Positions 51,554-61,694 of a stretch of DNA of 64,000 nt are shown in pieces. The notes under the pieces are model-generated. The model was not told the DNA's origin. It did not search any database and worked only from the letters and a program-made list of their open reading frames with translations. Positions within the stretch are counted from its first letter, which is position 1. The number at the start of each line of letters is the position of its first letter. The translations under genes were made by a program, and so were the position numbers. Where the stretch lies: positions 10,690,501 to 10,754,500 of the forward strand of contig NC_069669.1 in the NCBI RefSeq assembly GCF_027244095.1, given 5' to 3'. This DNA comes from Hemicordylus capensis. Taxonomy: Eukaryota; Chordata; Lepidosauria; Squamata; Cordylidae.

Positions 51554-52365
51554 CTCTTCCACAGAAGCCTGCAGAACTCTCCTGCCTCTGAACCTTTATC
51601 TGAAAACCTGGACACTCTGCTCTGGAGACAGAAAAGGACAGAACCACCCCTGCCCCCTGCCCCCACATTTTGTTCTTAAGAAGACTGAAACTCCTGCCTG
51701 AACCCAAACCCCAAGACTTAAGCAAGCAAACCCATCCTCTGGAGGGCTACCTCTTCTGATCACAATACAAGGCTGTTTTCTCCCGGTTTTGTGGCTTCAC
51801 AAAAATGTTGGGGAAGCTGTTGCCATTGGACAACTGAATTTCCCAGGCAGGACCTACAGAACTTTATGCTGCAGTTAGAGGAAACAACCTAGGCACCCAG
51901 AGGACCTTGGCATTTCTTATGAAAACCAAAGTACATTTTCCAGATCATGGGCTATTTGCAGCTCATTCCATACTAGCTCTCCATAACTGACTTGGATCAG
52001 ACTTGGAAAAGGATCTCCTCCAATACAGATACGTCTCTCTCCCTTTCTCCGTTTCTGATGTGAAAGGCTTGTTCAGTTCCAGCCGCATGGCTTGACTAAC
52101 AAGACAACTGGATGGTGGTCTGGAGAAAGCCCCTGAAACTAGATGTACCATATCACTAAAGTAACATTGGTCACCAAATGCTGTATTAAGGCTGAGAAAG
52201 ATTTCCCAGACAACCTATCTCCATAGCAACTCAGTGTGTAAAAAAAAAAAAGGAAAATAATAATAATAATAATTAGGCATTGATTTTATGTGGCTAGCGA
52301 GTAATCAGGTAGAGAACCGATGTCAGCACACCGTTCTGGCAAATAAAATGAAGATACGAGAGGAG
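51554..52365 (+). other. Probable 3-prime UTR of the STXBP4-like gene
   Basis: About 800 nt without recognisable repeats follow the stop codon. An AATAAA at 52342-52347 is a plausible polyadenylation signal, and a 5S-type SINE begins just after it. The exact cleavage site cannot be read from sequence alone. Confidence 0.55.
52342..52347 (+). promoter_or_regulatory. Candidate polyadenylation signal AATAAA
   Basis: This is the first canonical AATAAA after the STXBP4-like stop codon, about 790 nt downstream of it. Earlier A-rich stretches are TAA repeats rather than a clean signal. Confidence 0.5.
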
Positions 52366-52681
52366 AGCTGGTCTTGAGAGGAGAGCTGGTCTTGTGGTAG
52401 CAAGCATGACTTGTCCCCATAGCTAAGCAGGGTCTGCCCTGGTTGCATCTGAATGGGAGACTTGATGTATGAGCACTGCATGATATTCCCCTCAGGGGAT
52501 GAAGCTGCTCTGGGAAGAGCAGAAGGTTCCTAGTTCCCTCCCTGGCAGCATCTCCAAGGTAGGGCTGAGAGAGATTCCTGCCTGCAACCTTGGAGAAGCC
52601 GCTGCCAGTCTGTGAAGACAATACTGAGCTAGATAGACCAATGGTCTGACTCAGAATATGGCAGTTTCCTATGTTCCTATG
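52361..52681 (+). mobile_element. 5S-headed SINE with duplicated start
   Basis: GAGGAGAGCTGGTCTT occurs twice in a row at the start. TTAGCTAAGCAGGG-like head, tRNA-like block and full tail follow, ending CCTATGTTCCTATG. Confidence 0.88.
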
Positions 52682-52738
52682 ACTCTCGAGGCTGTTGAAT
52701 CTCATCGCACGTGCCATGTTGATTGGCTGCAGGGCTCT

Positions 52739-53297
52739 GGATTACACTGGTCTTGGAATAGTGGGCATGTATCATCCCCTTGGCTATGTGGAGTTTGCCT
52801 TGGTTTGCATTTGGATGGGAGACAGCGAAGCTATTCCCACGATCAGTAGAAAGTGGGCTAAGGGAACCTATCCCGCTTTCTACTGATCGTCGGAAGCCCT
52901 GGGCTCACGGGTGAGCCCGGTGGTTCCAAGGAGGCTAGCCCACCTAATTCCCCCTCCCCTTAAATGAGGTTAACAAAATGTGCACTCTATTCACCTCATT
53001 TTGTTCCTCATGGGCTGCCACTGGCTGCAACCAGCCTCCCGGCCTCGGGCATCTCTCCAGAATGCCCTACGCGCTTGCACGGGGCATCCTGGAGCTTCCG
53101 GGGGCCAGGCGGTGCCCAGTCCCTGCAGCCTCCACCGGCTCTGTGACGGAGCCAGCAGTCATGTGGGCGGCCGATCTGGCCACCCAGGGCTTGAAGGCTG
53201 CTCGTCCAGACATGCCAGAAGCTCTTCTCACTGATCGTGATAAGAGCTTCTACATGTGAGCACTCCCTGCTGTAAGGTATCCCCCTTAGGGGATGGG
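52739..53297 (+). mobile_element. Old 5S-headed SINE split by an insertion of about 420 bp
   Basis: 52739-52830 is a diverged head (GGCTATGTGGAGTTTGCC, TTGGATGGGAGAC). 53252-53297 resumes TGTGAGCACTCCCTG and CCTTAGGGGATGG. The insert carries an inverted pair (GATCAGTAGAAAGTGGGC and CCGCTTTCTACTGATC) at its left side and is not identified. Confidence 0.55.
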
Positions 53298-53790
53298 GCT
53301 GTAGCTCAGTGGTAGAGCATCTGCTTGCATGCAGAAGGTCCCAGGTTCAATCCCTGGCAGCATCTCCAGGCTGAGAAAGACACTTGCCTGAACCCTTGAA
53401 GAGCTGCTGCCAGTCAGTGTAGACAATACACCGTAGACAATACACTCGATGGACATAGGAACATAGGAAGCTGCCTTACACTGAGTCAAACCATTGGTCC
53501 ATCTAGTTCAGTATTGTCTACACAGACTGACAGCAGCTTCTCCAAGGTTTCAGGCAGGAATCTCTCTCAGCCCTCTCTTGGAGATGCCGCCAGGGAGGGA
53601 ACTTGAAACCTTCTGCTCTTCCCAGAGTGGCTCCATCCCCTGAGGGGAATCTCTTACAGTGTTCACACATCTAGTCTCCCATTCATATGCAACCAGGGTG
53701 GACCCTGCTTAGCAAAGGGGACAAGTCATGCTTGCTACCCCAAGACCAAGGGTCTGAGTCAGTAGAAGGCAGCTTCCTATGCTCCTATGA
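53284..53790 (+). mobile_element. tRNA-Ala-type SINE body carrying a nested reversed SINE
   Basis: GGGGCTGTAGCTCAGTGGTA to CTCGATGGAC (53453) is the left part and CAAGGGTCTGAGTCAGTAGA to CCTATG (53749-53790) the right part. The 5S-type SINE at 53454-53748 lies between them. Confidence 0.82.
53454..53748 (-). mobile_element. 5S-headed SINE nested in another SINE
   Basis: It runs from the reversed tail (ATAGGAACATAGGAAGCTGC) to CCTGCTTAGCAAAGGGGACA and CTACCCCAAGAC. It entered its host at the GATGGACCAAGGG motif. Confidence 0.85.
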
Positions 53791-55335
53791 TAAATATCAT
53801 CATTCTGGGGAGGCAGTTGTGAAGACCTTAATGTGCTATTTCTTAAATATTTGTCCATGTTTTGAAAACTCAACATTGCAAACGTGATTGTTTTGATTTG
53901 TGTTTATAAAAATCTTATTCTTGTGAACTTGTCACTAAAACCTATGTTTGCCCTTACTTCCAAATTGGACTAGCTCAGGAAGAATGTTCTGGTGCTGTAT
54001 GATGTTTCACTCAACATTGGGTTCACACTTCCCAGAGTGCTAAGCTCTTTCAAGTGCTGCCTTGTACATGGTCAGTTTCTTTGCAGGAAAATACCTGCAG
54101 GATACCGGAGACTTGTAGTACTTTAGAAGTCATATCTGTTTAAATTACACCGGTTGAGCAGGTGGAATGTAAATATGAACACAGGTAAGCAGTGCTAGCT
54201 AGCACCAAAGCAACGTCCTCTTTCGTTGTTTAGGATCAAACTAGATATGAAGGAGCAGCCACATATCTTTTTCATGGATTGTCAGCAAATGGCCAGCAGA
54301 TGGTGCCAAAAAATTGCACAACGTCCTTTTGTTTTGCTCATCGCAATTTGTGTTTGTGATGGAATAAACTGCCATCTGGAAATACTCATGATGCAACAAT
54401 AGGATATGTGCTTAGTTGCATACCTGGCTCCCAGGTGCCAAACCACCTGTTAAAATACTACTTCTACTGCTATTACTACTGCTATGCATATTTATACCTT
54501 CTGCATGCAAGCAGGCTGGTGCTCTTCCTCTGGAAAGGTCTGGGGTGATCTGATTGTTGAAACAAAATAGGGAATGAACAGGCTTGTAAGCTGATGTTCT
54601 TCTTTGTACATTTATTGATCGTTATGATGAACAGCACTACATGTTGTTCCCAAATCAACAGTTTAATGAAATGATTGCAATTAATTTCAGATCTGCCATG
54701 ACTTTGATACGGAAAAAAATTAAATGGGTGTTTAATCTGATATTTCAGGGCTGTGGTGGTAGCTGTTGTCAGTTTGTGACCATAAGGCAGTTCACCCGGC
54801 CGCTAATTGTACCCAGCTTCCGGAGCTCGGCACACTCCCGATTTTTGATCACTTGTAACAAACAACTAGGTAGGAGAAGGGAGAAGTGATGGTCTGTGAG
54901 ACAGGAGATGGGTGGGATGGAGACATTGCGCCCAGAATTTAATGAGAAGCTGCCCCACCTCTGGGCCAGATGTTATTGTCTGCAATGTGTTACGGACATA
55001 ACAGCCTTTCTTCCTAGGTCTTCCTGCAGAAGGTCAGGGTCTATAATTATTAATTATTGCGGTTATACACAGAAAAGGACTTGCATTCTCATCTAGAGTG
55101 CAGACACCCACTACCACTTCCCACAAAGCACTCCAACCTGCTCACCCACGATCCTTTTCTTGGTTGTCATGTTCTTACTCACTTGCAGAGAAGCCTGTAC
55201 TTTAGTGGAACACGCTTTTCTTGACTGGGGGGGGGGGAGAATGTAGGTGGGATGAAAGGAAAGTGTTCCAATAAAATACAGGTTTTTGTGCAAGTGTGTA
55301 GGAACATGAGAAGCCAAAAAAAGGATGGATATACA
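53791..55335. other. Intergenic stretch, nothing recognised
   Basis: No repeat family, exon or promoter that I can support. An AATAAA occurs near 54362 without an associated gene. Confidence 0.4.
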
Positions 55336-55415
55336 GGAGTTCTCAAACTTGGGCCCCACCCAGCTGTTGTTGGACTACAGCACCCATCATCCACAACTGC
55401 AAAGGGTGGGGGTCT
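55336..55415. mobile_element. Half of a palindromic MITE
   Basis: CAGGAGTTCTCAAACTTGGG and GTTGGACTACAGCACCCATC form the left arm only. Confidence 0.6.
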
Positions 55416-55454
55416 TTTTAGCCTACTTCCAGTAGGCTTATGAGATCACCTGGC

Positions 55455-55740
55455 ATTCTGTGTGTGTGTGTGTCTGTCTGTGTGTGTCCCCCTATGAACT
55501 TCACAACGCCTGGACCAATATGAACCAAATTGACCAATATGAACCAGACACAAAAAACCAGTTGTAGGGACACATGGGGACACCTCAGCGGTGTAGTCTG
55601 TGATAATGTCATCCACTCCAATCCAAGATGGCAGACATGTGAACATTTGAGGCGCCCGTGGGCTAACTTGTGAACCGCCCAACCGATTTGAACCAAATTT
55701 GCTACAACTTTAAGCATGTATGCATGTCAACCGCTTGGGG
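55455..55740. repeat. Unclassified repeat-like region with direct repeats
   Basis: GACCAATATGAACCA occurs twice (55513 and 55533), and AACCGATTTGAACCAAATTT lies nearby. It ends in AACCGCTTGGGGAACTCTGG, similar to an L2 tail. Confidence 0.35.
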
Positions 55741-56099
55741 AACTCTGGTTGCATAGGCCTTCGTGGAACCAAGCACACACCACTCTGGAGTCCGGACTCC
55801 AGAGCGTAGCTATAAATGGGCGGTGAATGAAGGAACGAACCTATGCCTGCCCTGAAGCACCCGCATGAGGCCCCGCCCACCCAACACCTGAGGATGGGCG
55901 TGACCCGAGCTTAGTCCCGCCTCCTCTTCGCTGGTGGGCGTGGCCGAGCCGCGGCGGGGGCGGGGGCTGTAGGCGGAGGGCGGGCACGCGCGCAGGGGGC
56001 ACGCCAGGCGGAGAGAGCGAGGAGCCCGGCGCGTGCCAGCCCTGCCGGCCGCTGATTGGCTGGAGCGCACCGGCCGGCCTTTCCCTCCCCCGCCCCGCC

Positions 56100-56261
56100 C
56101 CCTTCGCCGTGGAGGAGGAGGAGGCGCCGCTGCCGAGCCCCGAAGCCGCGCCGGGCGAGCCTTTCTCTCCTCGGGAAGGCAGGCGGAGGATGGCGGCGTC
56201 GGTGCCGATGCCCGGGCTGCCGTCTGCGGGGCTTCCTCTCGGCTCGGCCCGTCTGTGACCG
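56100..56261 (+). other. Probable non-coding first exon of an unidentified downstream gene
   Basis: A strong donor (CG before GTGAGAG) at 56261/56262 inside the CpG island marks a likely first exon. Its 5-prime end is a guess. The gene body lies beyond 57 kb and I found no convincing second exon within the window, so the product is unknown. Confidence 0.5.
56190..56258 (+). CDS. 22-codon uORF (MAASVPMPGLPSAGLPLGSA...)
   Basis: An ATG in good context (GAGGATGG) opens a short frame that stops at TGA three bases before the exon's donor. If the exon is transcribed, this is an upstream ORF confined to exon 1 and could dampen translation. If splicing used an earlier GT, it could instead be the start of a coding sequence. 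Confidence 0.3.
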   Translation: MAASVPMPGLPSAGLPLGSARL

Positions 56262-56841
56262 GTGAGAGCCTCCCCCGAGGGAGGGGCGGGTGGGGGGCTC
56301 CCCCTCCCCCCCGACGGGTGGGGGCCGCCCCCCCAGGAAACCCAAAGGGAGTAATTCCCCCCCCCACACACACACGCACCCCGGCCCCGAGCCCAGAGGC
56401 GGAGGAGAGGAAAGGAGAGGAGGGGAACCTGTGCTCTTCCCTCTCCCCCAGGGACCCCCGAGATGGTGGAGAAAGAGGGAGGGGTACAGCCGGGGGGGGG
56501 GCTTAGTGGTCTGGGGGTCCCGGTTTCTTTGAGCCCGTCTCCCCATAATGATAGCAACACCCCAGCGCCCCCCCCGCTCGAGCCCCTCCCCCAGCCCTAG
56601 GGTGGGAAAATGCCCCCACCCACCCAGCAGGGACCAGAGAGGTGGGCCCTTGGCCTGGCACGGAAGGGCTCCTCGGACATCCCCGATCCCCCCCTAGAAG
56701 AAACACACACACCCTGCCTGCCCCTCCTCGTTGCTGCCCCCCTGCCCGCCCTGCTTCCCCCTCCCCACACCCTCCTCGCCTCCCTCCCTTCCTTCCTCCA
56801 GGTGGCCTCCTGTAAGGCTCCTGCTCATCCCTGCACCCTGC

Positions 56842-57071
56842 TTAGCTGAGCAAAGAGGCCCCTTTTCCATTTATGTGTCTCCTTGGGTGTGGGGAGTTTC
56901 TCTTGATAGTGAGCAGGTGGGGAGCAGCCGGCCCTCTCCAGTCCCCTGGGGGCTGCTGCCTGTCTTGGCCGGTGAGCCCCTTACTGGGAGCCTATGTATT
57001 TAACCAATCGATCAATCTATGTAAACCGCTTGGGGGATTCTGGTTGAAAAGCAGCCTATAAATAATTGTCA
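56842..57071 (+). mobile_element. L2-like 3-prime end
   Basis: GCAAAGAGGCCCCTTTTCCA, CTATGTAAACCGCTTGGGGG and AAAAGCAGCCTATAAATAAT match the family. It lies just after the CpG island. Confidence 0.7.
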
Positions 57072-57473
57072 TGTTGGTATATTGTGATCGTTATTAATTT
57101 CCCGCGTCTTCTGCCCCCCACCCTCCATGCCCTGGCAGGATTCAATCCTCCTTGTCCTCTTCTCTCCATATAGTACCCTGTATTCTTATTATCAATCATG
57201 AGATTGTCTCTAAGCCCACCCCCCAACCCAGGTTTCAGTCCTGTTAGCTCCCTCCATATGGTGTCCTGTATTATTAATAATAATGGTATTGCCTCTAAGC
57301 CCCCTATGCCATGCCCTGGCAGGATCCAGCCCTCCTTGCCTCCCTCCCTTTCCTCTTTGCCTCCCCCACCCCCTGGCAGGATTCAACCCTTCTTGCCCCC
57401 TTCCTTCATATGACATCCTGTATTCTTCTTAATCCAAGTTGAAGGCAGATCATCCTGGAGAGAATCTATCTAT

Positions 57474-57513
57474 GTGGTCGCAAAGAGTCGACACCAGCTT
57501 GACGGCATTTCAT
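57474..57513 (+). mobile_element. Bov-B-like tail fragment
   Basis: GTGGTCGCAAAGAGTCGACA and ACCAGCTTGACGGCA resemble the end of Bov-B and its dependent SINEs. Confidence 0.5.
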
Positions 57514-57929
57514 CAGTCAATCAATTCTTCTTGATAATAATTCCATTTAGCCCCCATAATTGTAAGAGTTTTAATAACTGTTCTTAGTCCTCCTCTATTG
57601 CTGTCATTGTGATTACTATTATCACTCTATTATTACAGTTGTTGCTATTAATAATATTACAAGGGAGGGCTGGTGGAGGGGGTGTTTGATGATGATATTA
57701 CCCCACCTTGGCTTTCCCCTGTATTATTAGTGTTCTTACCATGATCGACAACAAAATTTTAATGGGGTTAAAATGTCCATTAAATTTAATTGGAGAGGGT
57801 GGGCGAGGATGCAGACAGAAAATAAAACCCAGGTCCTTTCTCCCCACCACGTGGCTTGGCTTGTTTCAATGTCCAGTTCTCTTCCCTACATCTCTCTCGA
57901 TTCCTGAGTGTCAGATCCATCTTTCCAAA

Positions 57930-58062
57930 GTCATAGGAAGGTGCCTTATTCTGAGTCAGACCATTGGTCCATCTAGCTCAGTCTTGTCTACACTAGATGC
58001 TCCAGAGTTCCAGGTGGGAGTTTCTCCCGGCCCTACCTGGAGATGCTGCCTGGGATTGAACT
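57930..58062 (-). mobile_element. tRNA-type SINE, tail and middle only
   Basis: CATAGGAAGGTGCCTTATTC, GGTCCATCTAGCTCAGTCTT and CCTACCTGGAGATGCTGCC are the reversed SINE blocks. Confidence 0.78.
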
Positions 58063-58253
58063 GGCTCTCAACCCCCATTCCTTAAATACTTTTCTCCAGC
58101 TCATAGCCTTGGGTCTCTTATCCAGGTGAACCTGGCCCTCCCACGTCAAAAGTTCAGTTGCAGTGGTGAAGGGTAGCGCGTCATCTCCCTCTGCCACCCA
58201 CCTTGATTGTCATTGCTTAAGGGTGTCAAAAAGATGGAAGTAAGGAAATTGAC

Positions 58254-58256
<3 letters not shown>

Positions 58257-58287
<31 letters not shown>
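58257..58287. repeat. (TG)n microsatellite
   Basis: About 31 nt of uninterrupted TG. Confidence 0.93.
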
Positions 58288-58289
<2 letters not shown>

Positions 58290-58609
58290 GCAGGGATCCT
58301 GGGATAGGGATCGCAAACCCACATTGCATGCCATATACACTTTGTCATGAGATCCATGACATTGGCAATGGGCTGCCTATTGTCTGGGTGAAGGTCAAAT
58401 CATGCTTCCCCAGGAAGTGTGTTCTCTGAGCAGTTCTTTACTTGCTCTCCATAGAAGTCAAGGCCAGCTGTTTATATGGGAGAAAATAAAAGCCCCCCCC
58501 CCGTTGTGGTGGGATCTAAACCTGCTTGCTGCCCCTGGTGAACCCAGCCATGGAGAATCAGGTTTGCTCTTTCAACAACAGCTTGTATCCTGGTTTCTGT
58601 TTCTTGGTC

Positions 58610-59055
58610 ACACTTATTTATTTATTTATTTGATTTTTATACTGCCCTTCTGAAATGGCTCCGGGCGGTTTACAATTAAAACAGAAACCGTTAAAACCAA
58701 TAGCAATTAAAACAGAGATATAAACATAAACATCAATTGACAATTAAAACATCATAAAAAACAATTAAACAGCCAGAACAATTAAAACCCTGAAAAACAG
58801 GTTACGGCATTAAAACAATTAAAACTAATTAAAAGCCTGGAAGGCCAGGCCAAATGGATAGGTTTTAAGGGCTCTCTTGAAGGTCAATGAAGAATTAAGA
58901 TTGTGGATTTTTGCTGGGAGTGCATTCCACAGCCCAGGAGCAACCAAAGAGAAGGCCCGCTTCTGAATCGCCCCCAAACGAACCATTAAAGACTGCAGAG
59001 CCCTCACATACCAAGGATACATGGGGTGGGGTGTGGAAAGGACTTCCAAGCTTAA
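58610..59055 (-). mobile_element. L2-like LINE 3-prime end with ORF2 C-terminus
   Basis: The (TTTA)n repeat and GGGCGGTTTACAATTAAAAC mark the reversed end. The minus strand at 58825-59049 encodes RAFSLVAPGLWNALPAKIHN and FKRALKTYPF, the usual C-terminus of L2-like LINEs. Confidence 0.72.
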
Positions 59056-61227
59056 ATCCCAACACCTTTTTCTAAAACTTCAGCATTTTGCTCATCCTCC
59101 TTTTCTTTGTTCTTTGACAGCTCAGGCTTGTTTTACACACATCTCAGCCTGCTCTTGACTGTACTCCTGGGCCACCTCCTCAGCACCTCTGATTCCCACA
59201 GTGGTTCTGAGTGACAGACAGGATAGAAATGTTTTAATAGGTAAATATATCCCATCCGGTTTCTCATGGCTGGCCCCTTTTCTAATATCCCCCCTATCTG
59301 AGATGCTTCAATACCGTTCTTAAGCAGGTCTGTAGACTGCTTTTTTTATGCTTATAGAGATGTAAAGATGGAGGGGGGGGTGGATCGTAGGTGAAGGAGG
59401 AGGAGAGAGCATCTTCCTTCTCCTGCTGCCCCCCACCCGCCCCCAGTTTAGAACTGGAAACTGTTTAGACCTCGAACTGGAAACTGGAAACTGTTTAGAC
59501 CTCGAACTTGATGGTGGCTGGGAAAGAACATTCAGATGTTGCAGAATAGAGAACACCTTCAGGTATTTTATCCAGACATGCAGTCTGGGAATCTGCCAAG
59601 CAAACTTCTGCAGCAGAGTGGCAAATCCTTTGTACAACAGTGTTTCACTTCCATTGCCTGTTTCACATGCCTTTATCGGCTTCATCATGTGCAAGAAATT
59701 GACCAGTATGTGGGTATTTATACACAGTATCAAGAAACAAACAGACGACTCATGGATATCTTCAGTTTTCTGAAGTCCATGGATGAGAAAAATGAACGTA
59801 TAGGATTGGAAGCGATTGATCTTTTGAACGTGGGTTTTGATTAGTGAGAAACTTGATTTATGTGGCTTGTTGCGGTAATATGTCGTGTACATACTTTACT
59901 CTTTAAATGGCATTATCCTGGTTCAGGGTGACTAGTTCTGTTGACAGTTCCCCTGGCCGTTAACAGTAAACATATGAATTGCTTTCCCAGATCAGATCAA
60001 AGGCCCAGCATTTGGTCCTTGCAACTGTGGCCACTCAGATATTTCTAGCAAGCTGACAGGCAGGACGTAATGGAAATGGCCACCATTCATTGTTTTTCCT
60101 AAGCATACAGTATGCAGAGTTTCACTGCTGTGAACTTGCAAAACTGTCTGAAGCATTTTTAAGTCTGGTGTTATGAAGCTGGGTTAAATATCCAAAGTTA
60201 CGGCTAGTCCTTAATACCATTATCTGTTAATTATGTAATAGGCTAATGATGACAATTTCCTGAGCATTTCTCTTGAAGCAGATTTCTCTCTTCTGCATGA
60301 TATTGTTGAGTTTATATATGATTTCTAAGCCCAAATGGGGTAATCTTTTTTTTTAACCACAGTGTTAGTGGCTTCTCTTATCAGTTTTTGTTCCTTCCTA
60401 TATATAAACTGCCAAAAAATACTTTAGGGTGCAGCAATTTGCAACTTCATCTCTAATGCTGGATATGCTTGTATTATTGTTTGAATATACATATTTTCTT
60501 TTTTCCATAAACATCCCAAGCGGTATGTGTTGATATACCATTTTATGTGTTTTGAGTAGCAAATAAAGTTTGGGTTTAAAAAGGAAGCAAGTATTGGATG
60601 TATCTCCACTTTCCAAATGTTATATAACTCTTGTAAAATTATTTAGGAGCACTTTTTGTTGCTGTTCGCTCTCTGAATTAGTCCTGTTCACACTCTGGAT
60701 TCCTTCGTTCTGCTCCTAGTTGCTGTTGGCTGTACTTGTATGCTAGAATTGGTTGTCATCCCTCTGTTGGAGAGGCTGCTAGTGCCTAGCTGGAGAAGCA
60801 GTTTCACCCCTCTGCCACGTGCATCCTCCGCTCTCACCCGGATTGCATACCGGGACAATAATTTCTCATCGCTGACGGGTGCAGTCTACAATTGTCCCAG
60901 TCCTGTCCAAGCCAGTCGAATGTAATCTTGCCTGAATCAAAGGGCTGTTTCATAGGGAAGAGTTAATATTAGAGAGTAAATTGAGTTTATGACATTATTG
61001 CTCCTTACCAAGGGGGAAATTACCCTGTAATTAAAAGACGTGTTTGGCACCTAGGGTAAAAGATACAGCTAATCCAGGTTTGGGATTTAGCTCTTGTAAC
61101 TTGCTTTAAATAGCTGTTGCTGCCACAGGGTAAAAGTACTCTGAGATAGTCTCCTCATGCAAGAACTTTTCTCTCTCAGAAAAGTCAAATCTGTATATGA
61201 CCCACAGAGAGCAAGCTGTTCTAAATT
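59056..61227. other. Probable intron of the downstream gene; no repeat recognised
   Basis: Apart from the unassigned ORF at 59536-59844 and a short imperfect duplication at 59461-59505, I see no structure here. Confidence 0.35.
59536..59844 (+). CDS. Unassigned 102-codon ORF
   Basis: The ORF predicts a Gln-, Leu- and Ile-rich, helix-prone protein with a Cys/Phe-rich stretch (SIACFTCLYRLHHVQEID) and ends at TAG. I do not recognise it, and no clear splice sites or promoter flank it. It could be chance, a broken exon or retrocopy, or part of the downstream gene. The opposite strand is also open here, which argues for chance. Confidence 0.2.
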   Translation: MLQNREHLQVFYPDMQSGNLPSKLLQQSGKSFVQQCFTSIACFTCLYRLHHVQEIDQYVGIYTQYQETNRRLMDIFSFLKSMDEKNERIGLEAIDLLNVGFD

Positions 61228-61395
61228 TGGGGAAAGAGGCCATCGCTCAGTGGATGAGCACCAGCTTTTTACATAAAAGGTCTCTGGTTCAGTCCCTGGC
61301 ATCTCCAGATAGAACAATGAAAGACTGCTGTCTAAAACCCTGGAGAATTGCTGCCAGTCAGAGAAGTAATAGTGAGATGGATTAACTAATGGTCT
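61228..61395 (+). mobile_element. tRNA-type SINE, diverged
   Basis: CCATCGCTCAGTGGATGAGC, GGTTCAGTCCCTGGC and TTGCTGCCAGTCAGAGAAGT are present; an old copy. Confidence 0.68.
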
Positions 61396-61694
61396 GGTAC
61401 AGGTACGGTATCTAATTATTCAGAGGATGCTCACTTATTGCCTGCACCTCTCCTATCTGCTACTGTTACTCTTGTAGGTCCTTTTCTTGAGTCGGGATGG
61501 GTAGCTGCTGTTAGTACCATCCTGTGACTCCCGCCCTGTCTTCTCAGACCAGGAAGCCAGGAGGTCTAGAGACGCAGTTTCTGTAGTCGTGCACTGTGGG
61601 AATGTACTGTGAAGCAGTAAGTTGGCAGCTCATGTAGATTCCTTTCTGGCTTTGTTAAAAAGCAATGAACGGACCAGGATAGGCTGCAATCGAA

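Larger units (their letters stand above)
55850..56850. promoter_or_regulatory. CpG-island promoter of a downstream gene
   Basis: This is the only long, strongly GC- and CpG-rich stretch in the window. It has several GC boxes (for example CCCCGCCCC near 56090) and an inverted CCAAT box (ATTGGC near 56055). A TATA-like CTATAAATG lies upstream near 55809. It probably drives a broad housekeeping-type start, perhaps in both directions. Confidence 0.75.

Noticed and set aside
50903-51121. Candidate extra exon of the STXBP4-like gene after the acceptor at 50972
   Set aside because: Joining it to exon 21 gives a stop after about a dozen codons, whereas skipping to 51448 keeps the frame and restores the WW-like pattern.
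55810-56560. ORFs of 189-239 codons on the minus strand
   Set aside because: They lie in the CpG island, are rich in Pro, Arg and Gly in every frame, and lack splice or start evidence.
59320-59892. 190-codon ORF on the minus strand
   Set aside because: It has a basic, Ser/Pro-rich end from low-complexity sequence, no domain and no splice context; it is likely a chance frame.
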